Shown here piece by piece: positions 1 to 8,007 of a DNA stretch of 32,721 nucleotides. The DNA comes from CAYWXK01 sp964462515 (GTDB lineage Bacteria; Planctomycetota; Phycisphaerae; Sedimentisphaerales; Anaerobacaceae). The DNA lies in the NCBI GenBank assembly GCA_964462515.1, contig CAYWXK010000043.1, positions 1-32,721 on the forward strand, read 5' to 3'. The notes under the pieces are model-generated. The model had not been told where the DNA came from. It saw only the letters and a program-made list of their open reading frames with translations, and searched no databases. The translations under genes were made by a program, and so were the position numbers. The first letter of the stretch is position 1; each line of letters begins with the position of its first letter.

Positions 1-149
1 CCGACGCCGCCGGTCCATTCAGTCATACGACTATAAGCAAAGAAGGGCAGGCCTCGGTCAGAATCAATATAATCCTGACAGACCCCACAGACGGCGAAAC
101 TATAAATGTGAAGACATCAACACTTCTGCGGAATGTTTGGCCGCGATAA
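1..149 (+). CDS. Prepilin-like protein, C-terminal fragment (partial at left edge)
   Basis: An open frame enters from the left edge and ends at TAA 147-149, giving about 48 residues. The tail contains ASVRINIILTD, then TINVKTSTLLRNVWPR. A short beta strand followed by a threonine/serine-rich strand ending in LRN is how many PilW/GspJ-type minor prepilins end, so I read it as the C-terminus of a minor pilin-like protein. The stop overlaps the first ATG of the next gene (TAATG), suggesting translational coupling and one operon. The family call rests on a very short stretch and on context. Confidence 0.5.
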   Translation, partial: DAAGPFSHTTISKEGQASVRINIILTDPTDGETINVKTSTLLRNVWPR

Positions 150-1918
150 TGAAGAGAGAATTAGTGAGGCGGAGGATGAAATATAACAACCCAAAACTAA
201 ATCCAACAAACGTCCGGCGGACAAGGACTCAAAGCCATAGAAGCGGGTCGGCAATTGTGCTGGTTGTGGTATCCCTTCTTATTTTAATGACTGTTGGCGT
301 GGGGATGCTAATGGCTGCGTATGGGGTCAGGCACAAGGCAATCCGGCTCAAAAACGAAACCGTCGCCCGGTTAGCTGCAGAGGCCGGTTATGAGCAGGCT
401 ATTTACTGGATGAGCCAGCAGCAGGATATGCTAAGCGCGCTAGTGAAAGGTGAAGCGGGAACCAGTGGTGCGCTGAATTTTGCGGATGCCGATTGCAACT
501 ATCAAATCAAACTTTTCACCTTTGTTGGCTATCAGCCTGTTTACAGCGTTATATCCACGGGGCATTGTGGGATGTTTGACAGGACAGTCGATGTCCGCGT
601 GATTCAGGCGGTGAGCGGCTGGGATATGGGAATGTGCAGGGTTGCAAGCGGCTCAAGCTCTACTACGCCGGTCTATTTTGCTAACGGGGAAATAATAGAT
701 ATACCCCTGCACATAAACAATCTAAATGACCATCCCGATAACAGGGACATCTACATAACGGGAAGTCCTAAATTTTTGCAGCCGGCTGGAATGGGTGAGG
801 GACGATATGCTGAGCCGACCGGTGGTGATAAATTTGGGTCGGTAATGGGTCTGTTTGACGGCGGGATTTATTTCGACCAGCCGAACTGTAAAGTAACGGA
901 TGAGGCGGCGATTGCCAATAAGCTGGAGCGCTTCAAAAACAGCACAAAATCACAATTCACATTTACGCCGGCATCGCCAGCGTCGATTACAGATAAACAA
1001 CAGGCGGTCCAGCTTGAATTCTTCGTCGAGGGCGGCGTCGGCAAGGTCCGTATTACCAATAATTGCACAGTTCGTGGTTTCCAGTCGTCATCAACCCCAT
1101 ACGATTACAAAATAAAGCCCGGAACCGGCGGAACACAATTCGAAAGATACTATCTTTATGGCTACCACGTCAGACCTGAAAATGCCGACAGCACGGGAGA
1201 GAGATTTGTTTCTAAAATTGAGGACAGTTACGTTACCCAGTCATACGGGGGAGTCTCGCCCGAGCCGGGCGGGCAGATTTTTGTCAATGGTAATGTCATC
1301 ATAGGCAGCGGCGATTCGGCGCTGGCCGGGCAGGATGTGGTGAAAGGCAAGGTCACCGTTGTTGCAACAGGCAATATCTGGATTGCCGATTCCACAGTTG
1401 TTGACGGCACACACAATGCGGACGGAAAACCATCACAGGATAACCCCAATGTCCTTGGCTTGGTCGCCCAGGGAGTGGTTAAGGTTGTTGACCCGGGGAT
1501 GACCGACCCTGATTATGGAAATATTAACCCTGCTAATCCGCCTTCAGGTTACGAATATGTCCCTATTGGCCGACCGGACATCCCATCGGCGGTAAAAGGT
1601 GACCCGAATTACCATAAAAGGTATTTGCCCGACCCGACAGTGGTGGAGGCGGCGATAACGGTCGGCGGCGGTGGATGGGGCGCAGAGAATGTCGGCGACA
1701 GAAAGGAATATAGTCCTCCACAGGACTACTTAATTGTGCGAGGTTCTATCACCGAGGCATTCAGAGGGGTTGTCGGGGTGATTGGCTCAGATGGTTATCT
1801 CAAGCGTTACTACCTCGATGAACGATTCCTCCAGGGTACCCTACCGGGCGATATATGGCTGAGAGGCACTTATATCCCAGCGCCCGCCGGGTGGCACGAT
1901 TATAGGGCGAGCAACTAA
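149..1918 (+). CDS. PilX-type pilus assembly protein, tandem copy 1
   Basis: Protein of about 589 residues. A basic N-terminus is followed by SGSAIVLVVVSLLILMTVGV, a hydrophobic anchor like the PilX N-terminal domain (small residue, then a long hydrophobic helix without the usual Glu at +5), then a helical AEAGYEQAIYWMSQQ segment. The rest is a long Gly/Asp-rich, beta-rich region with motifs such as VNGNVIIGSGD, GKVTVVATGNIWI and LGLVAQGVVKVV, resembling repeated strands of exported pilin-like planctomycete proteins. It ends in PAPAGWHDYRASN, shared by all three copies (last residues ASN or AAN). ATG 149 overlaps the upstream stop; TTG 137 and ATG 176 are alternatives. The role is inferred: minor pilin or pilus-tip adhesin-like protein anchored in the inner membrane before assembly. 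Residues before the anchor are encoded by repeat-like DNA (see repeats). Confidence 0.72.
   Translation: MKRELVRRRMKYNNPKLNPTNVRRTRTQSHRSGSAIVLVVVSLLILMTVGVGMLMAAYGVRHKAIRLKNETVARLAAEAGYEQAIYWMSQQQDMLSALVKGEAGTSGALNFADADCNYQIKLFTFVGYQPVYSVISTGHCGMFDRTVDVRVIQAVSGWDMGMCRVASGSSSTTPVYFANGEIIDIPLHINNLNDHPDNRDIYITGSPKFLQPAGMGEGRYAEPTGGDKFGSVMGLFDGGIYFDQPNCKVTDEAAIANKLERFKNSTKSQFTFTPASPASITDKQQAVQLEFFVEGGVGKVRITNNCTVRGFQSSSTPYDYKIKPGTGGTQFERYYLYGYHVRPENADSTGERFVSKIEDSYVTQSYGGVSPEPGGQIFVNGNVIIGSGDSALAGQDVVKGKVTVVATGNIWIADSTVVDGTHNADGKPSQDNPNVLGLVAQGVVKVVDPGMTDPDYGNINPANPPSGYEYVPIGRPDIPSAVKGDPNYHKRYLPDPTVVEAAITVGGGGWGAENVGDRKEYSPPQDYLIVRGSITEAFRGVVGVIGSDGYLKRYYLDERFLQGTLPGDIWLRGTYIPAPAGWHDYRASN
181..238 (+). 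repeat. Composite dispersed repeat inside copy 1 N-terminus
   Basis: A-rich text (CAACCCAAAACTAAATCC) is followed by the palindrome GTCCG-G-CGGAC and AAGGACTCAAA. The same order occurs at the N-terminus of copies 2 and 3, and in modified form in the GH172 gene. It encodes the basic pre-anchor stretch NVRRTRTQ. Confidence 0.5.
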
Positions 1919-1919
1919 A

Positions 1920-2030
1920 AATTGTCGCCAAGGGGGTGAAAAAACCTGCTACAATAACCGCCTATTGATAATAACAAAGATAGTGAGAAGGCATTTTGCT
2001 TCCTGACAGATTTTCTCCCACAAAAACATA
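1920..2030 (+). repeat. Duplicated inter-gene spacer, first copy
   Basis: The spacer between copies 1 and 2 matches the spacer between copies 2 and 3 in two blocks: GGTGAAAAAACCTGCTACAA near 1935-1960, and a block starting GTGAGAAGGCATTT and ending TTTTCTCCCACAAAAA near 1982-2027. The duplication unit therefore included non-coding DNA. The second block has potential to pair GAGAA with TTCTC. Confidence 0.7.
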
Positions 2031-3857
2031 ATGGAAAATCAAAAATCAAAGCCTGTCCTGAGCTTAGCGAAAGAGCCGAAGGATGTAAAATTGATTATGA
2101 GAACTCAAAACTCAAAACTTAATCCGCCAAACGTCCGGCGGACAAGGACTCAAAACCATAGAAGCGGGTCGGCAATTGTGCTGGTTATGGCGTCCCTTCT
2201 TGTTTTAATGACTCTTGGCGTGGGGATGCTAATGGCTGCGTATGGGGTCAGGCAAAAGGCAATCCGGCTCAAAAACGAAACCGTCGCCAGATTAGCTGCA
2301 GAGGCCGGTTATGAGCAGGCTATTTACTGGATGAGCCAGCAGCAGGATATGCTAAGTGCGATAGTGAAAGGTGAAGCGGAAACCAGTGGTGCGCTGAATT
2401 TTGCGGATGCCGATTGCGACTATCAAATCCAACTTTTTACTTTTGTGGGCTATCAGCCTGTCTATAGAGTTGTATCCACCGGGCATTGCGGGGCGTTTGA
2501 CAAAAGGGTGGATGTGTTTGTGATTCAGGCGGTGAGCGGCTGGGATATGGGTCAGTGCAGGGTTGCAAGTGGCTCAGGCTCCACTACGGCGGTATATTTT
2601 GCGAACGGGGAAATAATAGATATACCCCTGCACATAAACAAGCTAAATGACCATCCCGATAACAGGGACATCTACATAACGGGCAGTCCTAAATTTTTGC
2701 AGCCGGCTGGAATGGGTGAGGGGCGATATTCAGAGCCCACCGGTGGTGATAAATTTGGGTCGGTAATGGGTCTGTTTAACGATGGTATTTATTTCGACCA
2801 GCCCGACTGCAAAGTAACCGATGAGGCCTCGGTTGCCAGCAAGGTGGACCGCTTCAAAAACAGCACCTTATCGCAGTTTAAGTTCACGCCGGCGTCGCCC
2901 GCATCTATTACAGATAAACAGCAGGCGGTCCAGCTTGAATTCTTCGTCGAGGGCGGAGTGGGCAAGGTCCGCATTACCAATAACTGTGCAGTCCGTGGTT
3001 TTCGCCAGGGTAGTGAAAGCAGGACGTGGGATTTGAGAATAAAGCCCGGTACTGACGGGAAACAATACGAAAGATATTATATCTATTCCTACCATATCAG
3101 GCCCGCGAATGCCGACAGCACAGGAGAGAGATTTGTTTCTAAAATTGAGAACAGTTACGTTACCCAGTCATACGGCGGGGTCTCGACCGAGCCGGGCGGG
3201 CAGATTTTTGTCAATGGTAATGTCATCATAGGCAGCGGCGATTCGGCGCTGGCCGGGCAGGATGTGGTGAAAGGCAAGGTCACCGTTGTTGCAACAGGCA
3301 ATATCTGGATTACAGATTCCACAGTCGTTGATGGCGCACACGATGCAGATGGAATACCGTCAAATAGTAATCCTAACGCACTGGGGCTGATTGCACAAAG
3401 CGTAATCAAGGTCATTGACCCGGGGATAAGCCAGTATTCGACAGGTGGGACGAACAGTTATCCGGGGCCGCCTACAAGCGTGCCATCAGGATACGTTTAT
3501 GTTCCAGTAGCCCGTTATGAGGGCAGCGGAGCTACATACAAACGTTATTTGCCTGACCCGACGGTGATAGAGGCGGCGATAACGTCCGGCGGCGGCGGAT
3601 GGGGCGCCGAAAATGTTGCACGCAGCTCTTATGGCGGCAGAAAAGAATACAGCGGTTCGCAGGATGACCTGGTAGTCCGCGGCACAATTACCGAGGCGCT
3701 CAGAGGGGTCGTCGGAGCGGTTGGCTCAGATGGATATCTGAAGCATTACTACGTTGATGAACGGTTCCTCCAGGGTATCCTGCCTGGCGATATATGGCTG
3801 CGAGGCAGTTATATCCCCGCGCCCGCCGGCTGGCACGATTATCGGGCGAGCAACTGA
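2031..3857 (+). CDS. PilX-type pilus assembly protein, tandem copy 2
   Basis: A 608-residue paralogue of copy 1, collinear over its length, with the same PilX-like anchor (SGSAIVLVMASLLVLMTLGV), the same AEAGYEQAIYWMSQQ helix and the same PAPAGWHDYRASN ending. A variable patch around residues 325-350 and another around 470-505 distinguish it from copy 1. Start choice is uncertain: ATG 2031 has no Shine-Dalgarno, and the residues from 2031 to about 2096 derive from dispersed repeats (NQKSKPVLSLAKEPKD). ATG 2097 begins MRTQNSK, a start also available in copy 3. Function is inferred as for copy 1: an exported pilin-like protein of the type IV pilus/T2SS pathway. Several stretches longer than 100 bp are identical to copy 1, including at synonymous positions. 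Confidence 0.72.
   Translation: MENQKSKPVLSLAKEPKDVKLIMRTQNSKLNPPNVRRTRTQNHRSGSAIVLVMASLLVLMTLGVGMLMAAYGVRQKAIRLKNETVARLAAEAGYEQAIYWMSQQQDMLSAIVKGEAETSGALNFADADCDYQIQLFTFVGYQPVYRVVSTGHCGAFDKRVDVFVIQAVSGWDMGQCRVASGSGSTTAVYFANGEIIDIPLHINKLNDHPDNRDIYITGSPKFLQPAGMGEGRYSEPTGGDKFGSVMGLFNDGIYFDQPDCKVTDEASVASKVDRFKNSTLSQFKFTPASPASITDKQQAVQLEFFVEGGVGKVRITNNCAVRGFRQGSESRTWDLRIKPGTDGKQYERYYIYSYHIRPANADSTGERFVSKIENSYVTQSYGGVSTEPGGQIFVNGNVIIGSGDSALAGQDVVKGKVTVVATGNIWITDSTVVDGAHDADGIPSNSNPNALGLIAQSVIKVIDPGISQYSTGGTNSYPGPPTSVPSGYVYVPVARYEGSGATYKRYLPDPTVIEAAITSGGGGWGAENVARSSYGGRKEYSGSQDDLVVRGTITEALRGVVGAVGSDGYLKHYYVDERFLQGILPGDIWLRGSYIPAPAGWHDYRASN
2051..2083 (+). repeat. TGTCCTGAGC-type dispersed repeat
   Basis: CCTGTCCTGAGCTTAGCGAAA is a variant of the short element TGTCCTGAGCTTGTCGAAGG, which I know as a common intergenic repeat in many bacterial genomes. 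Here it lies in the 5-prime part of the copy 2 frame, which argues that translation starts further downstream. Confidence 0.6.
2101..2160 (+). repeat. Composite dispersed repeat inside copy 2 N-terminus
   Basis: GAACTCAAAACTCAAAACTT is followed by AATCCGCC, the palindrome GTCCG-G-CGGAC and AAGGACTCAAAACC. Same arrangement as in copies 1 and 3. Confidence 0.5.
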
Positions 3858-3942
3858 AAAATCGTCGCAGGAGGGGTGAAAAACCTGCTACAATAACCTC
3901 CTCAAGAACATATTACCGGTGTTTTTTTCTAATATATTTTTC

Positions 3943-3971
3943 TTGACATCTTTTCCTTAATCTGATATACT
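3943..3971 (+). promoter_or_regulatory. Sigma70-type promoter upstream of copy 3
   Basis: TTGACA (3943-3948), a 17-bp spacer, then TATACT (3966-3971). This is a perfect -35 and a 5/6 -10. It is absent from the equivalent spacer upstream of copy 2, so copy 3 probably has its own promoter. Confidence 0.7.
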
Positions 3972-3983
3972 ATTGAATTAAGG
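3955..3983. promoter_or_regulatory. Inverted repeat overlapping the copy 3 promoter, candidate operator
   Basis: CCTTAAT (3955-3961) and ATTAAGG (3977-3983) form a perfect 7-bp inverted repeat with a 15-bp centre that contains the -10 element. The position suits a repressor site covering the -10. No cognate regulator is identifiable. Confidence 0.4.
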
Positions 3984-4084
3984 AAGGTGGTGAAAAGGCA
4001 TTTCGTTCGTTGTCCTTTTCTCCCACAAAAAACACAAGATAAAAAAAGTGCCACAGGGGGCACAGAGAGAAATTAAAAATCAAA

Positions 4085-4135
4085 GCTTGTCCTGAGCGAA
4101 CGTGTCTTGCTTGTCCTGAGCTTGTCGAAGGGAGC
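4085..4135 (+). repeat. Two tandem TGTCCTGAGC-type dispersed repeats
   Basis: CTTGTCCTGAGCGAACG is followed by CTTGTCCTGAGCTTGTCGAA, two partial copies of the same widespread short repeat. They lie in the spacer upstream of copy 3. Just upstream is a GTGCCACAGGGGGCAC palindromic segment (about 4049-4064). Confidence 0.6.
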
Positions 4136-4162
4136 TTGGTTGAAAGAGCAGAAAGGTGCAGA

Positions 4163-5959
4163 ATGCAAAAATTGATTATGAGAACTCGAAACTCAAACTC
4201 AAATCCGCCGCATTCACCCGCCATACATATCGGCGGGCAGGTCTGCCGGGTAATCCGCCGCAGGCGGACAAGAACTCCGAACTACTCAAACGGCTCGGCT
4301 CTGGTTGTGGTCGTTGTATCCCTTCTTATTTTACTGGTCCTGGGCGCAGGAATATTGACGGTTGCCTGGGGGGCAAGGCATAAGGCAATCAGATTCAAAA
4401 ACGAGGCAGCGGCAATGCTGGCTGCTGAGGCCGGTTATGAACAGGCCGTTTTCTGGATGAGCCGGCAGCCGGATGTCCTCACTTCTATTTATAAGGGCGC
4501 TGCCGGCACCAGTGGAGCGATACCTTTTCCGGATGCCGATTGCGACTATCAAATCAAACTTTTTAGCTTTGCCGGCTATCGGCCTGTTTACCAAGTTATA
4601 TCCATCGGCCATAGCGGGGTATTTGACAGGACAGTGGACGTCCGCGTGATTCAGGCAGTAAGCGGCTGGGATATGGGTCAGTGCAGGGTCGCAAACGGCT
4701 CTTCCTCTACTTGGCCGGTCTACTTTGCCAACGGCGAAGTAATTGATATGCCCATACATATCAATAACCTGAAGGATAGTCCTGATAACAGGGACATTTA
4801 CATAACGGGCAGCCCGGATTTTCGGCAGCCGGTTGGTATGGGGGAGGGGCGGTATGCCGAAGGGACAGGCAGCGATAAGTATGGGTCAGTAATGGGTCTT
4901 TTTGACGAAGGGATTTATTTCAACCAGCCCGATAGTAAGATAACGAATGAGGACGTTATTAAGAGCAAGGTTGACCGCTTCAAAAACAGCACAAAAGAAC
5001 AGTTCAGGTTCACGCCGTCATCACCAGCATCGATTACAGATAAAAAACAGGCGGTCCAGCTCGAATTCTTTGTTGAAGATGGCGTCGGCAAGGTCCGCAT
5101 TACGAATAATTGCGCAGTTCGCGGTTTCTTTTCGTCAGCCCCCTACGATTACAAAATAACGCCCAAAACCGACGGGAAACAATTCGAAAGATACTATATC
5201 TACGCCTACCATGTCAGGTCTGCAGATGCCGACAGCACCGGAGAAAGATTTGTCGTTCCGATTGAGCAGACTTATGTTACTCAGTCGATAGGAGGGGTCG
5301 AGTCTGACCCGGGTGGGCAGATTTTTATCGATGGCAATGTTATTATAGGCAGCGGCGACCTATCTTTGGCCGGACAGGATAGCGTGAAAGGCAAAATCAC
5401 CGTTGTCGCTACAGGCAACATCTGGATAGCCGATTCCACAGTTGCTGATGGTTTGCACAATGCGGATGGAAATCTGTCAAAGAGCAATCCTAATGTGCTG
5501 GGTTTGGTTGCGCAGGGCGTAGTCAAGGTTGTTGACCCGGGTATGAGCGACTACAGCTATGTCGATGACAAACCTATTGAGCCTTCAGGTTACGAATATG
5601 TTCCTGTTGGTCGGCCGGATAACCCAGAGGCGAAAAAAGGAGACGAAGATTACCATAAAAGGTATTTGCCCGACCCGACAGTGGTTGAGGCGGCGATAAC
5701 AGCCGGCGGCGGTGGATGGGGTGCTGAAAATGTCGACGGGAGAAAAGAATTCAGCTCTCCTCAGGATGACTTGGTTGTCCGCGGTACAATTACCGAGGCA
5801 TTCAGAGGCGTCGTCGGGCGGGTTGGCCAGGATGGTTATCTCAAACACTACTACTTTGACCAGCGATTGCTCACAGGTATCCTCCCGGGCGATATATGGC
5901 TGAGAGGCAAATATATTCCTGCCCCTGCCGGCTGGCACGATTATCGTGCAGCCAACTAA
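4163..5959 (+). CDS. PilX-type pilus assembly protein, tandem copy 3
   Basis: About 598 residues from ATG 4163, chosen because AAAGG lies 6 bases upstream; TTG 4136 and ATG 4178 are alternatives. Collinear with copies 1 and 2 but the most diverged. The anchor is NGSALVVVVVSLLILLVLGA, the following helix AEAGYEQAVFWMSRQ, and the ending PAPAGWHDYRAAN. Before the anchor it carries an extra proline/arginine-rich insert (HSPAIHIGG, then IRRRRTRTPN) encoded by palindromic repeat DNA at 4205-4268. It is preceded by its own promoter, so it may be expressed independently of copies 1 and 2. Function is inferred as for those: an inner-membrane anchored, exported pilin-like protein. Three near-copies in a row suggest either a multi-subunit fibre or tip, or a reservoir for sequence variation. 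Confidence 0.72.
   Translation: MQKLIMRTRNSNSNPPHSPAIHIGGQVCRVIRRRRTRTPNYSNGSALVVVVVSLLILLVLGAGILTVAWGARHKAIRFKNEAAAMLAAEAGYEQAVFWMSRQPDVLTSIYKGAAGTSGAIPFPDADCDYQIKLFSFAGYRPVYQVISIGHSGVFDRTVDVRVIQAVSGWDMGQCRVANGSSSTWPVYFANGEVIDMPIHINNLKDSPDNRDIYITGSPDFRQPVGMGEGRYAEGTGSDKYGSVMGLFDEGIYFNQPDSKITNEDVIKSKVDRFKNSTKEQFRFTPSSPASITDKKQAVQLEFFVEDGVGKVRITNNCAVRGFFSSAPYDYKITPKTDGKQFERYYIYAYHVRSADADSTGERFVVPIEQTYVTQSIGGVESDPGGQIFIDGNVIIGSGDLSLAGQDSVKGKITVVATGNIWIADSTVADGLHNADGNLSKSNPNVLGLVAQGVVKVVDPGMSDYSYVDDKPIEPSGYEYVPVGRPDNPEAKKGDEDYHKRYLPDPTVVEAAITAGGGGWGAENVDGRKEFSSPQDDLVVRGTITEAFRGVVGRVGQDGYLKHYYFDQRLLTGILPGDIWLRGKYIPAPAGWHDYRAAN
4181..4280 (+). repeat. Composite dispersed repeat inside copy 3 N-terminus
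   Basis: AGAACTCGAAACTCAAACTC is followed by a palindrome-rich insert (CCGCC...GGCGG, GGCAGGTCTGCC) and TCCGCC-GCA-GGCGGA, then CAAGAACTCC. It is the longer counterpart of the elements in copies 1 and 2 and remains in frame. Confidence 0.5.
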
Positions 5960-6142
5960 AATTTAGTCCGCTTATGGGGGATTGATGGGGGAAGGTAAAA
6001 AAGACCTCATTCCAGAGGGGCGCCATTTATAGGACGTTCTATGATGGGGGTAGTTATATCATCTGCTAAAACCTGCATAATACGAATTTCCAAATAAAAC
6101 AGCAGCGTTTTTAAGCCGATGAAAGATAGTGAGTTAAAATCT

Positions 6143-6220
6143 CAAAGCCACCAAGACACAAAGACGCGAAAATTTAGTTATATTCAAAGTTGCTTTGTGG
6201 CTTCGTGCCTTAGTGGCAAA
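6143..6220. repeat. Imperfect inverted-repeat element (CCACCAAGACACAAAG type), copy 1
   Basis: Left arm GCCACCAAGACACAAAG (6147-6163) pairs with the reverse complement of a right arm containing CTTCGTGCCTTAGTGGC (ends near 6217). It lies in the 336-bp gap between PilX copy 3 and pilM. A second copy is at 21741-21844. I know this sequence type as a dispersed intergenic repeat in environmental genomes. Apart from this element and several G runs, the gap holds no gene and no promoter I can recognise. Confidence 0.65.
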
Positions 6221-6295
6221 TTATTAATAGATGGAATGTAGTGCAAGCAGAATAGTTTTTGTTTTTAATTTTTTTATTTGAAGGGGGTGTCGGAA

Positions 6296-7354
6296 TTGGG
6301 TTGGAAACCAGTGCTTACTCTTAAACAGAACGAAGTTTTGGGTCTTGATATCGGGTCATCTGCGGTCAAGTTAATCCGGCTGCGCAAGGACCAGAGAGGT
6401 TATGCAGTTACGGCAGCCGGGATTGCTGGTATTGCGCCTTATGGTAGCGACTCCAACCGCAGACAAATGAACACCGTCAGAGCAATCCAGGAGTGTCTGG
6501 AGTTAACCGCTGTTAAAACGAAACTTGCTGTTTGCAGTGTCAGCGGACCGGAAGTCGCGGTTCGCGATTTCAGGTTTCCTGCGCTGACGCCGGAAGAAAT
6601 TGAAAGTGCTGTCTTGCTAGAGGCCTCTCAGGTGTGTCCATTCAATACCGAGGATAGCGCCATCGACTACCAATTGGTACCGGATAGCGGAGCCGGCGTC
6701 AGTGGAATTCTTGTAGCAGCGACGAATTCTTCGATAAGAAGAAAGGTGCAACTGGTCAAAGAAGTGGATCTTGACTGTGTCTTGTTGGATGTTGACGGTT
6801 TGGCGCTTTTGAATTGCTTTAGCGAATTTGAGAAGCCTGAGCCCGGGCAGACCATAGCTGTTTTGAATGTCGGCAGCTCGTATACCACACTTGCGGTTAT
6901 GGGGGAGAATCGCTGGCCGTTCATCCGCGATATTACTTATGCCGGTGAAGAGATTGTCAAGCAGATTGCTGCTGAAAACAATATGTCAGGCGAGGCGGTC
7001 AAAAAGATTTTGTTTGGCGATTCGCCGGCCGAGCAAATGAAGCTGCGCGATAGTCTGGAGAAGGCCTGTGCGAAATTGATTGTCGATGTTACCGAGACAA
7101 GCCGATATTACAAGACTCAGGAGAAAACGGCTGCATTTCAAAAACTCTTTGTTTGTGGAGGCTTTGCGCAAGTTGCAGGTTTTGTCGAGTTGTTAGGCAG
7201 CAAGCTGGCTGTCAACGCCGTTTTGTGGAACCCATTTGAGAAGATTCGCTGCCAGATAGGGCGGAATCATCGAGCGGTGATACAGAAAAATGTCCTTGCA
7301 AAAAATGGTTCTGCAATGCTGGTTGCTGCGGGACTTGCAATGAGGGAATTTTGA
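6296..7354 (+). CDS. pilM: Type IV pilus assembly protein PilM
   Basis: Actin-like ATPase family protein of about 352 residues, the usual PilM size. The first strand VLGLDIGSSAVKLIRL is the phosphate-1 loop region of the FtsA/PilM fold. Later motifs are IAVLNVGSSYTTLAVM (phosphate 2) and LFVCGGFAQVAGFVELLGSKL (adenosine region), ending in the PilM-typical WNPFEKI. PilM sits in the cytoplasm, binds the short N-terminal tail of PilN and links the motor to the PilNOP platform. I chose TTG 6296 because AAGGGGG lies 8 bases upstream; TTG 6278 and GTG 6287 are in-frame alternatives without a good ribosome site. It heads the pilM-N-O-parA-parA-pilP-pilQ cluster; the next start follows its stop by one base. 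Confidence 0.9.
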   Translation: MGWKPVLTLKQNEVLGLDIGSSAVKLIRLRKDQRGYAVTAAGIAGIAPYGSDSNRRQMNTVRAIQECLELTAVKTKLAVCSVSGPEVAVRDFRFPALTPEEIESAVLLEASQVCPFNTEDSAIDYQLVPDSGAGVSGILVAATNSSIRRKVQLVKEVDLDCVLLDVDGLALLNCFSEFEKPEPGQTIAVLNVGSSYTTLAVMGENRWPFIRDITYAGEEIVKQIAAENNMSGEAVKKILFGDSPAEQMKLRDSLEKACAKLIVDVTETSRYYKTQEKTAAFQKLFVCGGFAQVAGFVELLGSKLAVNAVLWNPFEKIRCQIGRNHRAVIQKNVLAKNGSAMLVAAGLAMREF

Positions 7355-7355
7355 T

Positions 7356-7997
7356 ATGTTCACGATAGATTTATTAAAAGGACAGGGTATTCCAATGAAG
7401 AGCAGGCCGGGGGGAATCGCCATTAGTGCAGTCGCTGTTGCCATACCTGTTATTATTGCGATTGTGATGCTGGGGATTTATCTCAATAACAGAATCATCA
7501 TATCTGTGGATAACAGAGATATTGCCAGACAGCAGGCTGAGATTGACAAGTTGTCCGACCTTGTAAAGCAACTGGAGGCGATTGAGAAAGAAAAGGCTGC
7601 CTGCGAGCAGTGTTTGTCGGAAGTTAAGTCTTCTACCGACAGATACACGCAGTGGTCGCCTGTTCTGGTTACTGTCGTGGAGAATATGCCGGCTTCGGTG
7701 GCTTTGACCAGGCTTGAAGTAAAGCAGCGTTCAATAAAACGGAAGGTTCCGAAAAAAGAAGACCCCAAGAAGACTGTAGATATTGATGTCCCTGTGAGGA
7801 CATTAACTATGAGTATTTGTGCGAGCGCGCAATCTGATGGTGACAAAGCGGTCAGGGACTTTCAGACTCGTCTTCGCTCGTCGGCATTTCTTGGTTCGAA
7901 GCTTGAAAATATTACCGTCTCGCAAGAGGCCGGCACGCTCGATAAGCAGGACGTTGTTATTTATGAGATAAATTGCATTTTCAAACCCGGATTGTAG
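7356..7997 (+). CDS. pilN: Type IV pilus assembly protein PilN
   Basis: A 213-residue bitopic protein. It begins MFTIDLLKGQGIP, the INLL-type motif by which PilN binds PilM, then one membrane helix at about residues 24-47, a coiled coil (about 50-90, QAEIDKLSDLVKQLEAIEKE), and a periplasmic alpha/beta domain. The lysine-rich loop KRKVPKKEDPKK around residues 127-138 is unusual. The start is one base after the pilM stop, indicating tight coupling. Its role is the inner-membrane alignment complex with PilO. Sequence identity in this family is low, so the call relies on the N-terminal motif, topology and gene order. Confidence 0.85.
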   Translation: MFTIDLLKGQGIPMKSRPGGIAISAVAVAIPVIIAIVMLGIYLNNRIIISVDNRDIARQQAEIDKLSDLVKQLEAIEKEKAACEQCLSEVKSSTDRYTQWSPVLVTVVENMPASVALTRLEVKQRSIKRKVPKKEDPKKTVDIDVPVRTLTMSICASAQSDGDKAVRDFQTRLRSSAFLGSKLENITVSQEAGTLDKQDVVIYEINCIFKPGL

Positions 7998-8007
7998 CAG
8001 GTTTGGT

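Larger units (their letters stand above)
3859..4040 (+). repeat. Duplicated inter-gene spacer, second copy with an extra promoter segment
   Basis: It shares the two blocks of the first spacer (GTGAAAAACCTGCTACAATA near 3877-3897, and a block from GTGAAAAGGCATTT near 3990 to TTTTCTCCCACAAAAAACAC near 4035). Between them it carries about 85 bp that the first spacer lacks. That added segment contains a sigma70-like promoter. Confidence 0.7.

Noticed and set aside
4331..4759. Minus-strand open frame of 142 codons inside PilX-like copy 3
   Set aside because: Antisense to a clearly coding region; not conserved in the equivalent place of copies 1 and 2.
149..5959. Tandem repeats as a CRISPR or satellite array
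   Set aside because: The repetition is three full-length coding paralogues plus spacers, not short direct repeats with unique spacers.
5976..6050. Four G runs (5976, 5987, 6017, 6046) as a possible G-quadruplex
   Set aside because: Loops between runs are up to about 26 bases, too long for a convincing quadruplex.
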